DNA of 64,000 bases from NCBI GenBank assembly GCA_002342295.1, contig DDPR01000006.1:139449-203448 (forward strand), written 5' to 3'. Source of the stretch: Burkholderiales bacterium UBA2463. Lineage in GTDB: Bacteria; Pseudomonadota; Gammaproteobacteria; Burkholderiales; Burkholderiaceae_A. The position numbers and the translations under genes are program-made. Shown one piece after another: positions 50,926-58,743 of the stretch. Numbering within the stretch: position 1 is the stretch's first letter; each line of letters opens with the position of its first letter. The notes beneath the pieces were generated by a model that had not been told where the DNA came from, made no database searches, and saw nothing but the letters and a program-made list of their open reading frames with translations.

Positions 50926-51380
50926 TAGAGCACTCCAATGATTCGAATTCGAAAAGAGAGCGGCTGGCCAGCCAGGGGATGATTGAAATCGAACAAGGCT
51001 GACTCCCCGTCCCAGCCCTTGAAGACCCCCGCAAATCGACCGCCCTCCGGGGCTGGAAACTCCAAGAGATCGCCTGGCTCGAGCGGCTCACTCTGGTCTG
51101 AGTGCTCGGCCAGAAGGCTCCTCGAAACCCGCTGAACCAGCTCGGGGTTTCGGGGGCCAAAGGCATCCTCGGGTCCCAGGTGATAAACGCGCTCCTCCCC
51201 CTCGCTCAGCGCAATCATGCAGCGCTCAAGCCCCTCAGCGAACTGACCGCTCCCCATCTGAATGGTCGCGGGTTTATCTCCGAACGTATCAAGAACGATC
51301 TGACCGTCCTCCAGACTCAAGCAGTAGTGAAAGGTCACATGCGAGGTCGGTGAAACCGCTGGGATCGAAGTCGCGCTCAT
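50925..51380 (-). CDS. fkpB: FKBP-type peptidyl-prolyl isomerase FkpB (SlpA)
   Basis: The 151-residue SlyD-like FKBP has VTFHYCLSLEDGQIVLDTFGDKP at the start, MGSGQFAEGLERCMIALSEGE, then an insert-in-flap domain (LGPEDAFGPRNPELV) and a C-terminal NHPLAGQPLSFRIRIIGV. It assists folding at prolines. The pairing with ispH is widely conserved. It has no signal peptide and lacks the histidine-rich tail of SlyD. Confidence 0.93.
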   Translation of the reverse strand: MSATSIPAVSPTSHVTFHYCLSLEDGQIVLDTFGDKPATIQMGSGQFAEGLERCMIALSEGEERVYHLGPEDAFGPRNPELVQRVSRSLLAEHSDQSEPLEPGDLLEFPAPEGGRFAGVFKGWDGESALFDFNHPLAGQPLSFRIRIIGVL

Positions 51381-51456
51381 GAGGTCGTCAGCCTAACAGT
51401 TAGTGGTGGCTCAGAGGGAGTCCACGCAGAGTCAGAAGTTTAGCGAGTACGACCCC

Positions 51457-52170
51457 ATGAGACGCCCCAGACCCATCGTTGTCCAAGACCGAAATGCCCA
51501 ATACCGCCATCGACTCTCCGTTGGAGACCGACCTCGGGAGCGACTGCTTCGAAGCGGACCAGAGTCTCTGAACGACGCCGAGATTCTTGCCATTCTCATC
51601 CAGACTGGAACGCCCAAGCAGTCATGCGAGCAAATCGCAGCCCAGCTTATCGATCGGTTTGGCTCACTCTCGGCCGTCATCGCCGCACCGCTCTCGCAAG
51701 TTCGGGAACTGGGAGGGATCGGTCCGGCCAAATTTGCCCTCATTCAAGCGGCGGCAGAGGCCATGCGCAGGGTCGCCAAGGGCCCAAAACCCGGGGAGGC
51801 CCTCGAGAGCCCTCTCGAGCTGAGTGCCTGGCTGCGAGTGCATCTCTCTTGGCTGCCGCATGAGGTCTTCGGTGCGGCGTTTCTCGATTCCCAGCGGCGC
51901 CTGATCCGAACTGAGGAGATTTTTCGAGGCTCCCTCTCTCAGACCAGCGTCTATCCACGGGAGCTCGTTGCGCGCGCCCTTCAACTTAACGCGGCACAGG
52001 TCATCATTTTTCACAATCACCCCTCCGGGGTGCCCAAGCCCAGTGGTGCCGACCTGCGCCTCACCCAGGGTCTTCGAATCCTGCTGTCCCAGCTCGATAT
52101 CGACCTCTGGGATCATCTCATCGTTGCGGGTGAGGGGGTGGTGAGCCTCACGAACCATCTAAGGGCTTGA
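51457..52170 (+). CDS. radC: RadC-family JAB/MPN domain protein
   Basis: RadC proteins carry an N-terminal helix-hairpin-helix region and a C-terminal JAMM metalloprotease-like domain; despite the name, a role in DNA repair is doubtful. ATG at 51457 gives 237 residues, with PRERLLRSGPESLNDAEILA, the HhH segment LGGIGPAKFALI and the metal motif FHNHPSGVPKPSGAD. GTG codons at 51403 and 51406 extend the frame by 18 residues without family similarity. It is followed by rpmB-rpmG, as in many Burkholderiales. Confidence 0.92.
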   Translation: MRRPRPIVVQDRNAQYRHRLSVGDRPRERLLRSGPESLNDAEILAILIQTGTPKQSCEQIAAQLIDRFGSLSAVIAAPLSQVRELGGIGPAKFALIQAAAEAMRRVAKGPKPGEALESPLELSAWLRVHLSWLPHEVFGAAFLDSQRRLIRTEEIFRGSLSQTSVYPRELVARALQLNAAQVIIFHNHPSGVPKPSGADLRLTQGLRILLSQLDIDLWDHLIVAGEGVVSLTNHLRA

Positions 52171-52195
52171 CTAAAAAGGGAATCCAGACTATCGT
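52167..52195 (+). promoter_or_regulatory. Promoter of rpmB-rpmG
   Basis: TTGACT (52167-52172) and TATCGT (52190-52195) are separated by 17 bases, matching five and four of six consensus positions. The -35 box overlaps the radC stop codon. Transcription would begin near 52202, leaving a 38-base leader with TAGGAG before rpmB. Confidence 0.55.
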
Positions 52196-52239
52196 CACCG
52201 GTTTGGTAAAAAGCCAGTCAAATCCGTAGGAGCACTGCA

Positions 52240-52473
52240 ATGGCCCGCGTCTGCCAAGTAACCGGCAAGAAGCCGATGGTGGGAAACAACGTTTCTCACG
52301 CGAACAACAAGACCAAGCGGCGTTTTCTGCCCAACCTCCATTACCGGAAGTTTTGGGTAGAGAGCGAAAACCGCTGGGTGCGCCTGCGCGTGTCGAACGC
52401 GGCCGTTCGTACCATTACCAAGAACGGCATTGAGTCTGTGCTGGCCGACCTGCGCTCACGCAACGAAATCTAG
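52240..52473 (+). CDS. rpmB: 50S ribosomal protein L28
   Basis: L28 is a 77-residue large-subunit protein. It starts ARVCQVTGKKPMVGNNVSHA, with NNKTKRRFLPNLHYRKFW and the C-terminal RLRVSNAAVRTITKNGIE, all typical of the family. TAGGAG lies 8 bases upstream. It is the first gene of a two-gene ribosomal operon with rpmG 8 bases downstream. Confidence 0.98.
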   Translation: MARVCQVTGKKPMVGNNVSHANNKTKRRFLPNLHYRKFWVESENRWVRLRVSNAAVRTITKNGIESVLADLRSRNEI

Positions 52474-52481
52474 GAACGAAC

Positions 52482-52649
52482 ATGGCAAAGTCTGGGCGCG
52501 AAAAGATCAAGCTAGAGTCCTCAGCCGGAACGGGGCACTTCTACACGACCACAAAAAACAAAAAAACCATGCCCGAGAAGATGGAGATCAAGAAGTTCGA
52601 TCCCAAAGCTCGCAAGCACGTGATGTACAAAGAGGCCAAGATTAAGTAA
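52482..52649 (+). CDS. rpmG: 50S ribosomal protein L33
   Basis: This 55-residue protein starts MAKSGREKIKLESSAGTG and continues HFYTTTKNKKTMPEKMEIKK, ending KHVMYKEAKIK, an unmistakable L33. It lacks the zinc-binding cysteines, as is usual for the beta/gamma type. It is co-transcribed with rpmB. Its last 8 bases overlap the msrA stop region on the other strand. Confidence 0.98.
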   Translation: MAKSGREKIKLESSAGTGHFYTTTKNKKTMPEKMEIKKFDPKARKHVMYKEAKIK

Positions 52650-53214
52650 GAAGTCTCGAGAAGGCCGACTGGGCCTTCTTCACCTTCGGACTTACCACCA
52701 TCATGCAGTAACCCTGATGTGGGTTTCTCGCAAAATAGTTCTGATGGTAGTCCTCGGCAGGCCAAAAGGTCGTTCTCACCTCCCCCTCCTTCCCCGCGCC
52801 TGAGGCGCCCTCAAGAGCCACAGTCTCGGTGACGATCGGTGCCTTGTAGACCCCCTCCCGCTCCATCGAGGCGATGACATCGCGCAGCTGGTCAGTCTGT
52901 TGCGAGGAAGTCGTAAAGACGATCGATCGGTATTGAGGACCAACATCGTTGCCCTGCCGATTGGGAGTGGTTGGGTCATGGACAGCAAAAAACAGGTGCA
53001 ATAGATCCTCGTAGGTCACCACCTGGGGATCAAACCGGAGCCGCACGACCTCTGCGTGGCCCGTCTTCTTGCCGCAGACTGCCTCGTAGCTTGGATGTGC
53101 AACGTGCCCCCCCATGTAGCCAGAGACCACCTCAGCCACTCCGCGAACTCGAAGGAAGACGGCCTCGAGACACCAGAAGCAGCCGCCACCCAGAAATGCA
53201 ATCTCTTGAGTCAT
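52642..53214 (-). CDS. msrA: Peptide methionine sulfoxide reductase MsrA
   Basis: MsrA reduces methionine-S-sulfoxide in proteins. The 190-residue product has the catalytic GGGCFWCLEAVF (Cys12), VSGYMGG, GHAEVVRLRFDP, the HDPTTPNRQGNDVGPQYRS substrate segment and YHQNYFARNPHQGYC, with a candidate resolving cysteine in the last motif. There is no signal peptide, so it is cytosolic. It is convergent with rpmG, overlapping by 8 bases, and follows the isomerase-like gene by 6 bases. Confidence 0.95.
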   Translation of the reverse strand: MTQEIAFLGGGCFWCLEAVFLRVRGVAEVVSGYMGGHVAHPSYEAVCGKKTGHAEVVRLRFDPQVVTYEDLLHLFFAVHDPTTPNRQGNDVGPQYRSIVFTTSSQQTDQLRDVIASMEREGVYKAPIVTETVALEGASGAGKEGEVRTTFWPAEDYHQNYFARNPHQGYCMMVVSPKVKKAQSAFSRLLT

Positions 53215-53220
53215 GAAGAA

Positions 53221-53994
53221 TCAATCCCCTAAGTATGGTTGTGCCCAACGCAAGCCGCTACGGGTCTCGATCGTCGAAGGGCGGTATTCGCACCCCACCC
53301 ATCCTGCGTAGCCCAGGGCTTCAATCGCCTCAAAGATGCGTTCAAACGCGAGCTCACCGAGGTCTGGTTCGTTGCGGCTCGGCGCCCCAGCGATCTGAAT
53401 ATGGGAGATATAGGGGGCCGCGTTTCGCAGACTGGTCAGAATGTCTCCGCGCATGATTTGCTGGTGATAGAGATCGAATTGAAGTCGAAGATTGGGGCTA
53501 TCGACAGCTCGGATCACTTCAAGAGCAAGGTCAAGATCATTGAGAAAGTAGCCCGGCATATCGCGCGTGTTGATGGGCTCAACGGTGAGCACCCGTCTGG
53601 CCTGCGCGGCCAACTCAGCGGCCCAACTGAGGTTCTCGATCAGCACATCGCGGTCACCCCGAGTGCCGGACATGACATGGATTTGCTGAATGTCAATTGC
53701 GTCCGCGCAGTCCAGGGCGCGCTCAATGGAGTCTTTAAAGAGGGCCTGTTGGTCGGGTTGCGCTGCGTAACCCCGACCCCCCTCATCCCAGTCATCAACA
53801 GGTGCATTCATCAGAACCATCTGCAGGCCATGCGCATTGAGCAACTCGGCGATGACAGGCCAAGGCGCATCACCCAGCGTTCGGGCCTCGACGCCGAGGA
53901 AACCCATATCCGCTGCAGCCGAAAAGCGCTCTAGGAAGGGGATCTCGGGCCACAAAAAAGAGAGGTTTGCGCTCAACCGAATCATGTCGAGCAT
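53221..53994 (-). CDS. Hydroxypyruvate isomerase-like TIM-barrel protein
   Basis: The 257-residue product belongs to the AP-endonuclease-2/xylose-isomerase-like barrel family, close to hydroxypyruvate isomerase (Hyi) and 2-oxo-tetronate isomerase OtnI. Marks are LSANLSFLWPEIPFLERFSAAADMGF-type start (LSANLSFLWPE), MSGTRGD, LTVEPINTRDMPGYFLN, LQFDLYHQQIMRGDI and IQIAGAPSRNEPDLGE with metal ligands. ATG at 53994 or 53985 could be the start; the upstream extension lacks similarity. Substrate is not certain. Confidence 0.87.
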   Translation of the reverse strand: MLDMIRLSANLSFLWPEIPFLERFSAAADMGFLGVEARTLGDAPWPVIAELLNAHGLQMVLMNAPVDDWDEGGRGYAAQPDQQALFKDSIERALDCADAIDIQQIHVMSGTRGDRDVLIENLSWAAELAAQARRVLTVEPINTRDMPGYFLNDLDLALEVIRAVDSPNLRLQFDLYHQQIMRGDILTSLRNAAPYISHIQIAGAPSRNEPDLGELAFERIFEAIEALGYAGWVGCEYRPSTIETRSGLRWAQPYLGD

Positions 53995-54104
53995 AGTAAT
54001 GCAGGTCTCTCCCTCGCCATCGTTGCAGCGCTTCTCTCTGGGAGGCACATGCAAAGAACAAACGACCCTAAGGAGTCTCTCAAAGGTCGCTAGACTAGAG
54101 GGTT

Positions 54105-55109
54105 ATGAAGATCCTCCCATTTGTCTCTGCCTCACGTCTTTGCGCAGCTCTTGCGTCCTTGACCCTCCTCGTATCTGCGGCTCAGGCCTCTGCTGCGGAT
54201 GTTTTGCCAGGACCAGTCATATCGGTTTCGCAACTCAAAGAACTCGTCAACAGAAAACAGGTCACGGTTCTCGACACACGTGAACTCCTTCAGTCAGACC
54301 AGAAGACGCCAAACTACGCAGCCGGCCATATTCCAGGCGCCCTGCCCCTGCCCTACTCCTCTTTTCGAGGCCCGACCGATAACCCGGGCGCCGTGATCAC
54401 GATCGACAGACTCACGGCACTGGTCAGGCCTCTCGGGCTCACTCTGGAGCGTCCTATTGTTCTGGCGGGTTCCGGGTCCGATCCGAGCGAGTTCGGTGGG
54501 CCTGCCCGTATCTACTGGACCCTGAAGGCTGCAGGGTTCAAGAACCTCGCCATTCTGAATGGTGGACTGGGCGCGTGGATGGCAGAGAAACTGCCCATCG
54601 AGACAGCCTCGCCTCAGGTCACGTCATCAAGCATCTCTCTGCGCTACCGGCCAGATTACATGCTCAGCACGGACGAGCTCATCAAGCGTCTCTCAGGCTC
54701 CACCGCCTCTCGCCCCGCACTTATCGATTCACGCCCAGAAGATTTCTTCAGCGGGGAGATGCGTCACCCGGCTGCCGCACGCTGGGGAACCCTCCCCGGA
54801 GCACGGAACTTCGACTCAGCAGAGTTCTTTGTGCCAAATACCGGCCGCCTTTTGTCTCGCACCCAGCTCAAAACCCTTGCAGAGCAAGAGGGGTTGCTCG
54901 TACCACAGCCCAGCGTCACGTTTTGCAACTCAGGGCATTGGTCGTCCACGCACTGGTTTGTGCTGCACGAGATTCTTGGTCAAAGCCAAGTGCAGCTCTA
55001 CCCGGAGTCCGTTGTTGCCTGGAGCAAGACAGGTCAGCCCATGGATAAAGAGCCAAGCCGCGCCACTGTGCTTAAGCGTCAGCTCCAGGGCACTGGGGTC
55101 ATGCAGTAG
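54105..55109 (+). CDS. Secreted tandem-rhodanese sulfurtransferase
   Basis: The 334-residue protein has a signal peptide (LASLTLLVSAAQASA, cleavage near residue 30) and two rhodanese domains. The first has VLDTRE, GHIPGALPLPYSSF and NGGLGAWMAEKL, but its active loop is VLAGSGSDPSEFGG with no cysteine. The second has LIDSRPEDFFSG and the active loop TFCNSGHWSSTHWFVL with Cys274. It would move sulfane sulfur in the periplasm. It heads an operon with a YeeE-type transporter 2 bases downstream. Confidence 0.9.
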   Translation: MKILPFVSASRLCAALASLTLLVSAAQASAADVLPGPVISVSQLKELVNRKQVTVLDTRELLQSDQKTPNYAAGHIPGALPLPYSSFRGPTDNPGAVITIDRLTALVRPLGLTLERPIVLAGSGSDPSEFGGPARIYWTLKAAGFKNLAILNGGLGAWMAEKLPIETASPQVTSSSISLRYRPDYMLSTDELIKRLSGSTASRPALIDSRPEDFFSGEMRHPAAARWGTLPGARNFDSAEFFVPNTGRLLSRTQLKTLAEQEGLLVPQPSVTFCNSGHWSSTHWFVLHEILGQSQVQLYPESVVAWSKTGQPMDKEPSRATVLKRQLQGTGVMQ

Positions 55110-55111
55110 TC

Positions 55112-56257
55112 ATGGGCAGTTTCGCTAGAAAAGTTCTGCTCCTTATCGCCGCACTTCTGGGCGCCTTGGTCACGGCGTTTTTTGCTGGTATTCAGGCAGG
55201 CCTTCTTGTGCTTCTAGGTGTTGGCTTTGGGCTCGTCCTTCAAGGATTTCGTTTTGGATTCACTTCCGGGTGGAGAAACTGGATTCTCTTTAAAGACCCC
55301 CGCGGCCTCTACGGACAGATGATTCTGATGGTGGCGGCCTCGGTGGTGAGTATCCCGCTGCTTGCAGACCATCCTCAAGAGCTCGCAGGCGCTGTCGCGC
55401 CCATCAGCTGGAGTCTCCTGATTGGCGCCTTCGTGTTCGGCATAGCCATGCAGGTCGCTGACGGCTGCGGCTCTGGAACGCTCTACAAGGCAGGCGCGTC
55501 CGCGCCTCTTGCCTGGGTCACCCTGCCCGCATTCATCGTGGGCAGCACCATTGGTGCGTCTCATCAGCCAGCCTGGCTGAGTCTCGGAGGCCCCTTCAGC
55601 GCGGTCTCGTTCATCGAACGACTCGGGCTCGCGCCTGCACTCATCATCACCCTGGCTGGCTGTGGTCTGGTGACCGCCATCGTGTTTCGACGGGGCAAAG
55701 GCATGAGTGCGGCCGACAGGGCCTGCGGGCCCTCCCTTCCAAGGTGGGTGGTGGGCGCACTTTTGCTTGCCCTTCTATACGTTATTCACTTGGCAGTGGC
55801 CGGCCAGCCCTGGGGCATCGTCTACGGACTCGGACTCTGGGGAGCCAAAATCGCCTCTGGTCTGGGTGTGAGCTTCTCTCAAGATGCTTTTTGGGGGGTC
55901 GCACCCCATGCGCAGCGACTGGCCGACCCCGTGCTGTGGGACATCACATCCCTCACTAACTTCGGCCTTCTCTTTGGGGCGCTCATGGCGGCCAGGTGGA
56001 AAAGTCCCTCTCACAAAGCCGGCTCAGACGAACAACTCACTTCTCAAAAATCCGAGCTTCACATCCGTCACTGGGTGGCCGCGGCACTGGCCGGAGTCGT
56101 GATGGGCTACAGCTCGCGCCTTGCCTTTGGGTGCAATATTGGAGGCTTTCTCGCAGGCGTTGCCTCGGCAAGCCTTCATGGTTGGGTCTGGTTCGTGTGT
56201 GCATTTCTTGGCTCCATGATTGGTGTTCGACTTCGCCTTCGCCTCAACATGCCATGA
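55112..56257 (+). CDS. YeeE/YedE family sulfur-compound transporter
   Basis: YeeE/YedE proteins import thiosulfate or related sulfur compounds through conserved membrane cysteines. The 381-residue protein is mostly hydrophobic, with about nine to ten helices. The two half-signatures are VADGCGSGTLYKAG (Cys119) and LAFGCNIGGFLAGV (Cys341), the second being a nearly universal motif of this family. Partnership with the secreted rhodanese upstream fits sulfur delivery to the channel. Its stop overlaps the start of a 50-residue secreted peptide gene (ATGA). Confidence 0.92.
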   Translation: MGSFARKVLLLIAALLGALVTAFFAGIQAGLLVLLGVGFGLVLQGFRFGFTSGWRNWILFKDPRGLYGQMILMVAASVVSIPLLADHPQELAGAVAPISWSLLIGAFVFGIAMQVADGCGSGTLYKAGASAPLAWVTLPAFIVGSTIGASHQPAWLSLGGPFSAVSFIERLGLAPALIITLAGCGLVTAIVFRRGKGMSAADRACGPSLPRWVVGALLLALLYVIHLAVAGQPWGIVYGLGLWGAKIASGLGVSFSQDAFWGVAPHAQRLADPVLWDITSLTNFGLLFGALMAARWKSPSHKAGSDEQLTSQKSELHIRHWVAAALAGVVMGYSSRLAFGCNIGGFLAGVASASLHGWVWFVCAFLGSMIGVRLRLRLNMP

Positions 56258-56406
56258 CAAAAGTTCTGCCCCTCCTTTTTTGGTTGGTCCTGTGCTTTCT
56301 GGTTGCGCGCGACTTTTCCGCAAGCGACCATCCGCGAGCAGAGCCCCCCCTCTTTATTCTGGGAAGCGGCAAGGCTGCCTCAGGCGGCCACTGCTCTGGC
56401 CGCTAG
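56254..56406 (+). CDS. Small secreted peptide with a glycine-rich C-terminal cysteine tail
   Basis: This 50-codon frame starts inside the YeeE stop (ATGA overlap) and ends 5 bases before the next gene, so it fits exactly into the operon. The first 20 residues are a strong signal or anchor helix (VLPLLFWLVLCFLVA); a cut near FSA would leave about 27 residues. The tail SGKAASGGHCSGR has a single cysteine in a flexible Gly/Ser setting. I do not recognise the family. The tail recalls the GGCGG swinging arm of SoxY, but this resemblance is only suggestive. Confidence 0.55.
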   Translation: MTKVLPLLFWLVLCFLVARDFSASDHPRAEPPLFILGSGKAASGGHCSGR

Positions 56407-56411
56407 GCGTT

Positions 56412-57590
56412 ATGCGCCCAGTTAGAAGGCAGATCTTTTCGTGGGTGGGCGGGGCCCTGCTGAGCGGAGCCGCCCCACGAATTCTGCGCGCGGCACCCAC
56501 CCCTATTCGTATTGGACTCATGCTCCCCGCCTCGGGGACATTCGCCCCCCTTGGAAAAACCATTCAGCAGGGTCTACGACTGGCGCTCACGCAATCGGGT
56601 GGCCAGTGGGGAAAGCGACCGGTCGAGTTTGTTGTTGTTGACGATGAATCAAATCCAGCCAAAGCGCCTGAGCACGCATCGCGCCTTTTAAGCCGCGATC
56701 GATCCGATCTGCTCGTTGGATCCGTTCACTCGGGCGTAGCCCTTGGCATGGCCAAGGTGGCGCGCGACAACAACAAGCTGCTCATCATTCCCAATGCCGG
56801 TGCAAATGCGCTCACGGCAGCAGGCTGCACAGAGAACATCTTTCGCACGTCTTTTTCCAACTGGCAGACCATCGTTCCTCTTGGCAAGGTCATGGCCGAC
56901 CGGGGTGTTAGAACTGCTGCCTTCATCACCTGGAAATACACCGCGGGACAGGAGTACTCAGCAGGCTTTAAAGAGGGATTTGAGGCCCATGGTGGCCGAG
57001 TTGTCGCAGACCTTAGTCTGCCCTTTCCTCAGGTTGAGTTCGCTCCGCTGCTCACACAGATCGCAGCGGTGAAGCCTCAGGCCGTATCGTGTTTCTTCTC
57101 CGGGGCGGGCGCTGCAAAGTTTCTTCTGGACTATGCGCAGTCAGGCCTTAAGGACAAGATTCCACTCTTCGTCACTGGGCATGCGACCGAGGGAATCCTG
57201 CAGGCCCTGAACACCGAGGCCGAGGGCGTGGTGAGCGTGCTGCACTACGCTGACGGACTTCCCCATCGCGCAGACCAAACGTTTCGCAAGAACTTTCAAG
57301 CCGCATACGGAGCCCAACCCGATGTCTTCGCGGTTCAGGGCTTTGACACCGGATTGGCGCTGGCTCAGGCCCTTTCCAAGACAAAAGGAGAGACGGACGC
57401 AAAAGCATTGTCTGCCTCGCTTGAGGGTATGGTCTTCGATAGCCCCCGCGGTCGCTGGGTCATGTCCAAAGCCCACAACCCCATTCAAGATATCTATGTT
57501 CGCGAGGTGAAGGGCAAGCGCAATGCCTATATCGGCATTGCGGTTAAGGCGCTCGAGGATCCAGCGACGGGTTGCACACTGGGAAGTTAA
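56412..57590 (+). CDS. ABC transporter solute-binding protein, branched-chain amino acid type
   Basis: The 392-residue product from the ATG at 56412 has a basic start with RRQIFSWVGGALLSGAAP (possibly a Tat-type signal), then the LivJ-like fold: IRIGLMLPASGTFAPLGKTIQQGLRLAL, VVDDESNPAKAPEHASRLL, and FVTGHATEGILQAL. Many such proteins bind aromatic or other carboxylates instead of amino acids. No permease or ATPase gene is adjacent. It ends the rhodanese-YeeE operon, and its stop shares TTAA with the convergent tadE-like gene. Confidence 0.87.
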   Translation: MRPVRRQIFSWVGGALLSGAAPRILRAAPTPIRIGLMLPASGTFAPLGKTIQQGLRLALTQSGGQWGKRPVEFVVVDDESNPAKAPEHASRLLSRDRSDLLVGSVHSGVALGMAKVARDNNKLLIIPNAGANALTAAGCTENIFRTSFSNWQTIVPLGKVMADRGVRTAAFITWKYTAGQEYSAGFKEGFEAHGGRVVADLSLPFPQVEFAPLLTQIAAVKPQAVSCFFSGAGAAKFLLDYAQSGLKDKIPLFVTGHATEGILQALNTEAEGVVSVLHYADGLPHRADQTFRKNFQAAYGAQPDVFAVQGFDTGLALAQALSKTKGETDAKALSASLEGMVFDSPRGRWVMSKAHNPIQDIYVREVKGKRNAYIGIAVKALEDPATGCTLGS

Positions 57591-58405
57591 TTCGGGAGTT
57601 CGCTGCGTGTCACTGGTGCCTGTAGCTGGGCCAGAGCGATCACCGTAATCGGGAATCGCCTCTCATGGCGACCCTCCACTTTCAAGCCGCGCAGCATACG
57701 GCACTCAACCGCAGATAGCGCATCGGGCTGAGGCAAGAGCGCCGACCCTCGAATCGATATCGAACCAAGACTCTTCTCTTTTGGCTCGGCACCGCACCCC
57801 CTTAGCCATGCGTAAGTGTCCGCGAGCATGGGACCAACAACCGGGATAGTCAAACCCGCCCCAACCGTGACTCTTAGCTTCAAAGTATTTGCGTCCAGAT
57901 AGGTTTGCCTAGACTGGCGCCCCACAGCAAGACCTCTTTCACGCGTGAGAACGCCAGAATTCGGCAACCGATCTGTGATCTGCATTCCCGCACGAAGAGG
58001 GCCGAGAACCCCTTCGCCAGACTCAGCCCAGTCATCAAATGAATCTCTTGTTGGAGTAAGCACAGCCCAATCGAGAAAGCCAAGAGCCCGATCTCGCGCA
58101 AATCCGCGGGCACCTCGGGACTTCGCCTCTAGTAAAGCGGCCGGCTTATCTCTGAGGTTGATGACCCCCGAATAGAGGATTGTCGTGGACTGCATGAGAC
58201 CCGCCTCGATCGTCACTCGATCGAGGCCTCGTGCAGCAATGTAACGCGCGGAGCCCATGGCTGCGTATCGAGCGATCAATGCGTCCATCGCCAAGAGGCC
58301 AAGCTGAATCACCCCCAAACCCAAAAGGATGAGGAGGGGCAGCGCAACAGAGAGTTCCGCAATTCCTGCCCCTTCCGGCCGGGAGCGCCCCGTGTCAATC
58401 ACCAT
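57587..58405 (-). CDS. TadE-like pilus assembly protein
   Basis: The 272-residue product has one N-terminal transmembrane helix with the TadE-type pattern EGAGIAELSVALPLLILLGLGVIQLGLL. The glutamate in GIAELSV after glycine is the usual position for pseudopilin processing. The remainder is a periplasmic domain with few cysteines. TadE proteins are minor pseudopilins of Flp pili. It is longer than the usual TadE. It overlaps the DUF192 gene by 7 bases and is the last gene of the leftward Tad operon. Confidence 0.82.
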   Translation of the reverse strand: MVIDTGRSRPEGAGIAELSVALPLLILLGLGVIQLGLLAMDALIARYAAMGSARYIAARGLDRVTIEAGLMQSTTILYSGVINLRDKPAALLEAKSRGARGFARDRALGFLDWAVLTPTRDSFDDWAESGEGVLGPLRAGMQITDRLPNSGVLTRERGLAVGRQSRQTYLDANTLKLRVTVGAGLTIPVVGPMLADTYAWLRGCGAEPKEKSLGSISIRGSALLPQPDALSAVECRMLRGLKVEGRHERRFPITVIALAQLQAPVTRSELPN

Positions 58406-58743
58406 GAAAACCTGTCCCCTAGGCGCACTCTGGGGAGTCTCTCGGGAGGCACGAAAAACTCGAGAGCCGACTGTGCGCCTGGAGCAAAATAGAAACGTCG
58501 TGTGAGTGATGTCACAAAGGCAACTGCTCGACCACTCGAGTCAATGAAAACGAGGGCAGTTGGGAGGGGACCAAAGAGAGTGTGAACAGCCCGACAGGAA
58601 CGCAAACAAACCACTATTCGAGGGTTTCTCACGAGGAGTCCTCCAAACAGGCGCCCCCGAAACGTCGAGAGAGTGACGACTCGGAGTGGTGGAGCGTGCT
58701 GAGAATGCCCGTGCGAGAGCCGCCGGACGCATAAGCCCCCCAT
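58399..58743 (-). CDS. DUF192 protein within the Tad operon
   Basis: From the ATG at 58743 the product has 114 residues matching DUF192: RLFGGLLVRNPRIVVCLRSCRAVHTLF, then LPTALVFIDSSGRAVAF, FYFAPGAQSALEFF and RLGDRF at the end. The family forms a small beta-rich fold of unknown function. No signal peptide is visible. AAGGG lies about 9 bases upstream, and the start shares one base with the tadC stop (TGATG), so it is translated as part of the operon. Confidence 0.82.
   Translation of the reverse strand: MGGLCVRRLSHGHSQHAPPLRVVTLSTFRGRLFGGLLVRNPRIVVCLRSCRAVHTLFGPLPTALVFIDSSGRAVAFVTSLTRRFYFAPGAQSALEFFVPPERLPRVRLGDRFSW

Noticed and set aside
55996..56406. A 136-residue protein covering the end of the YeeE gene
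   Set aside because: The upstream part overlaps YeeE out of frame without similarity; only the last 50 codons, from the ATG at 56254, fit the operon.
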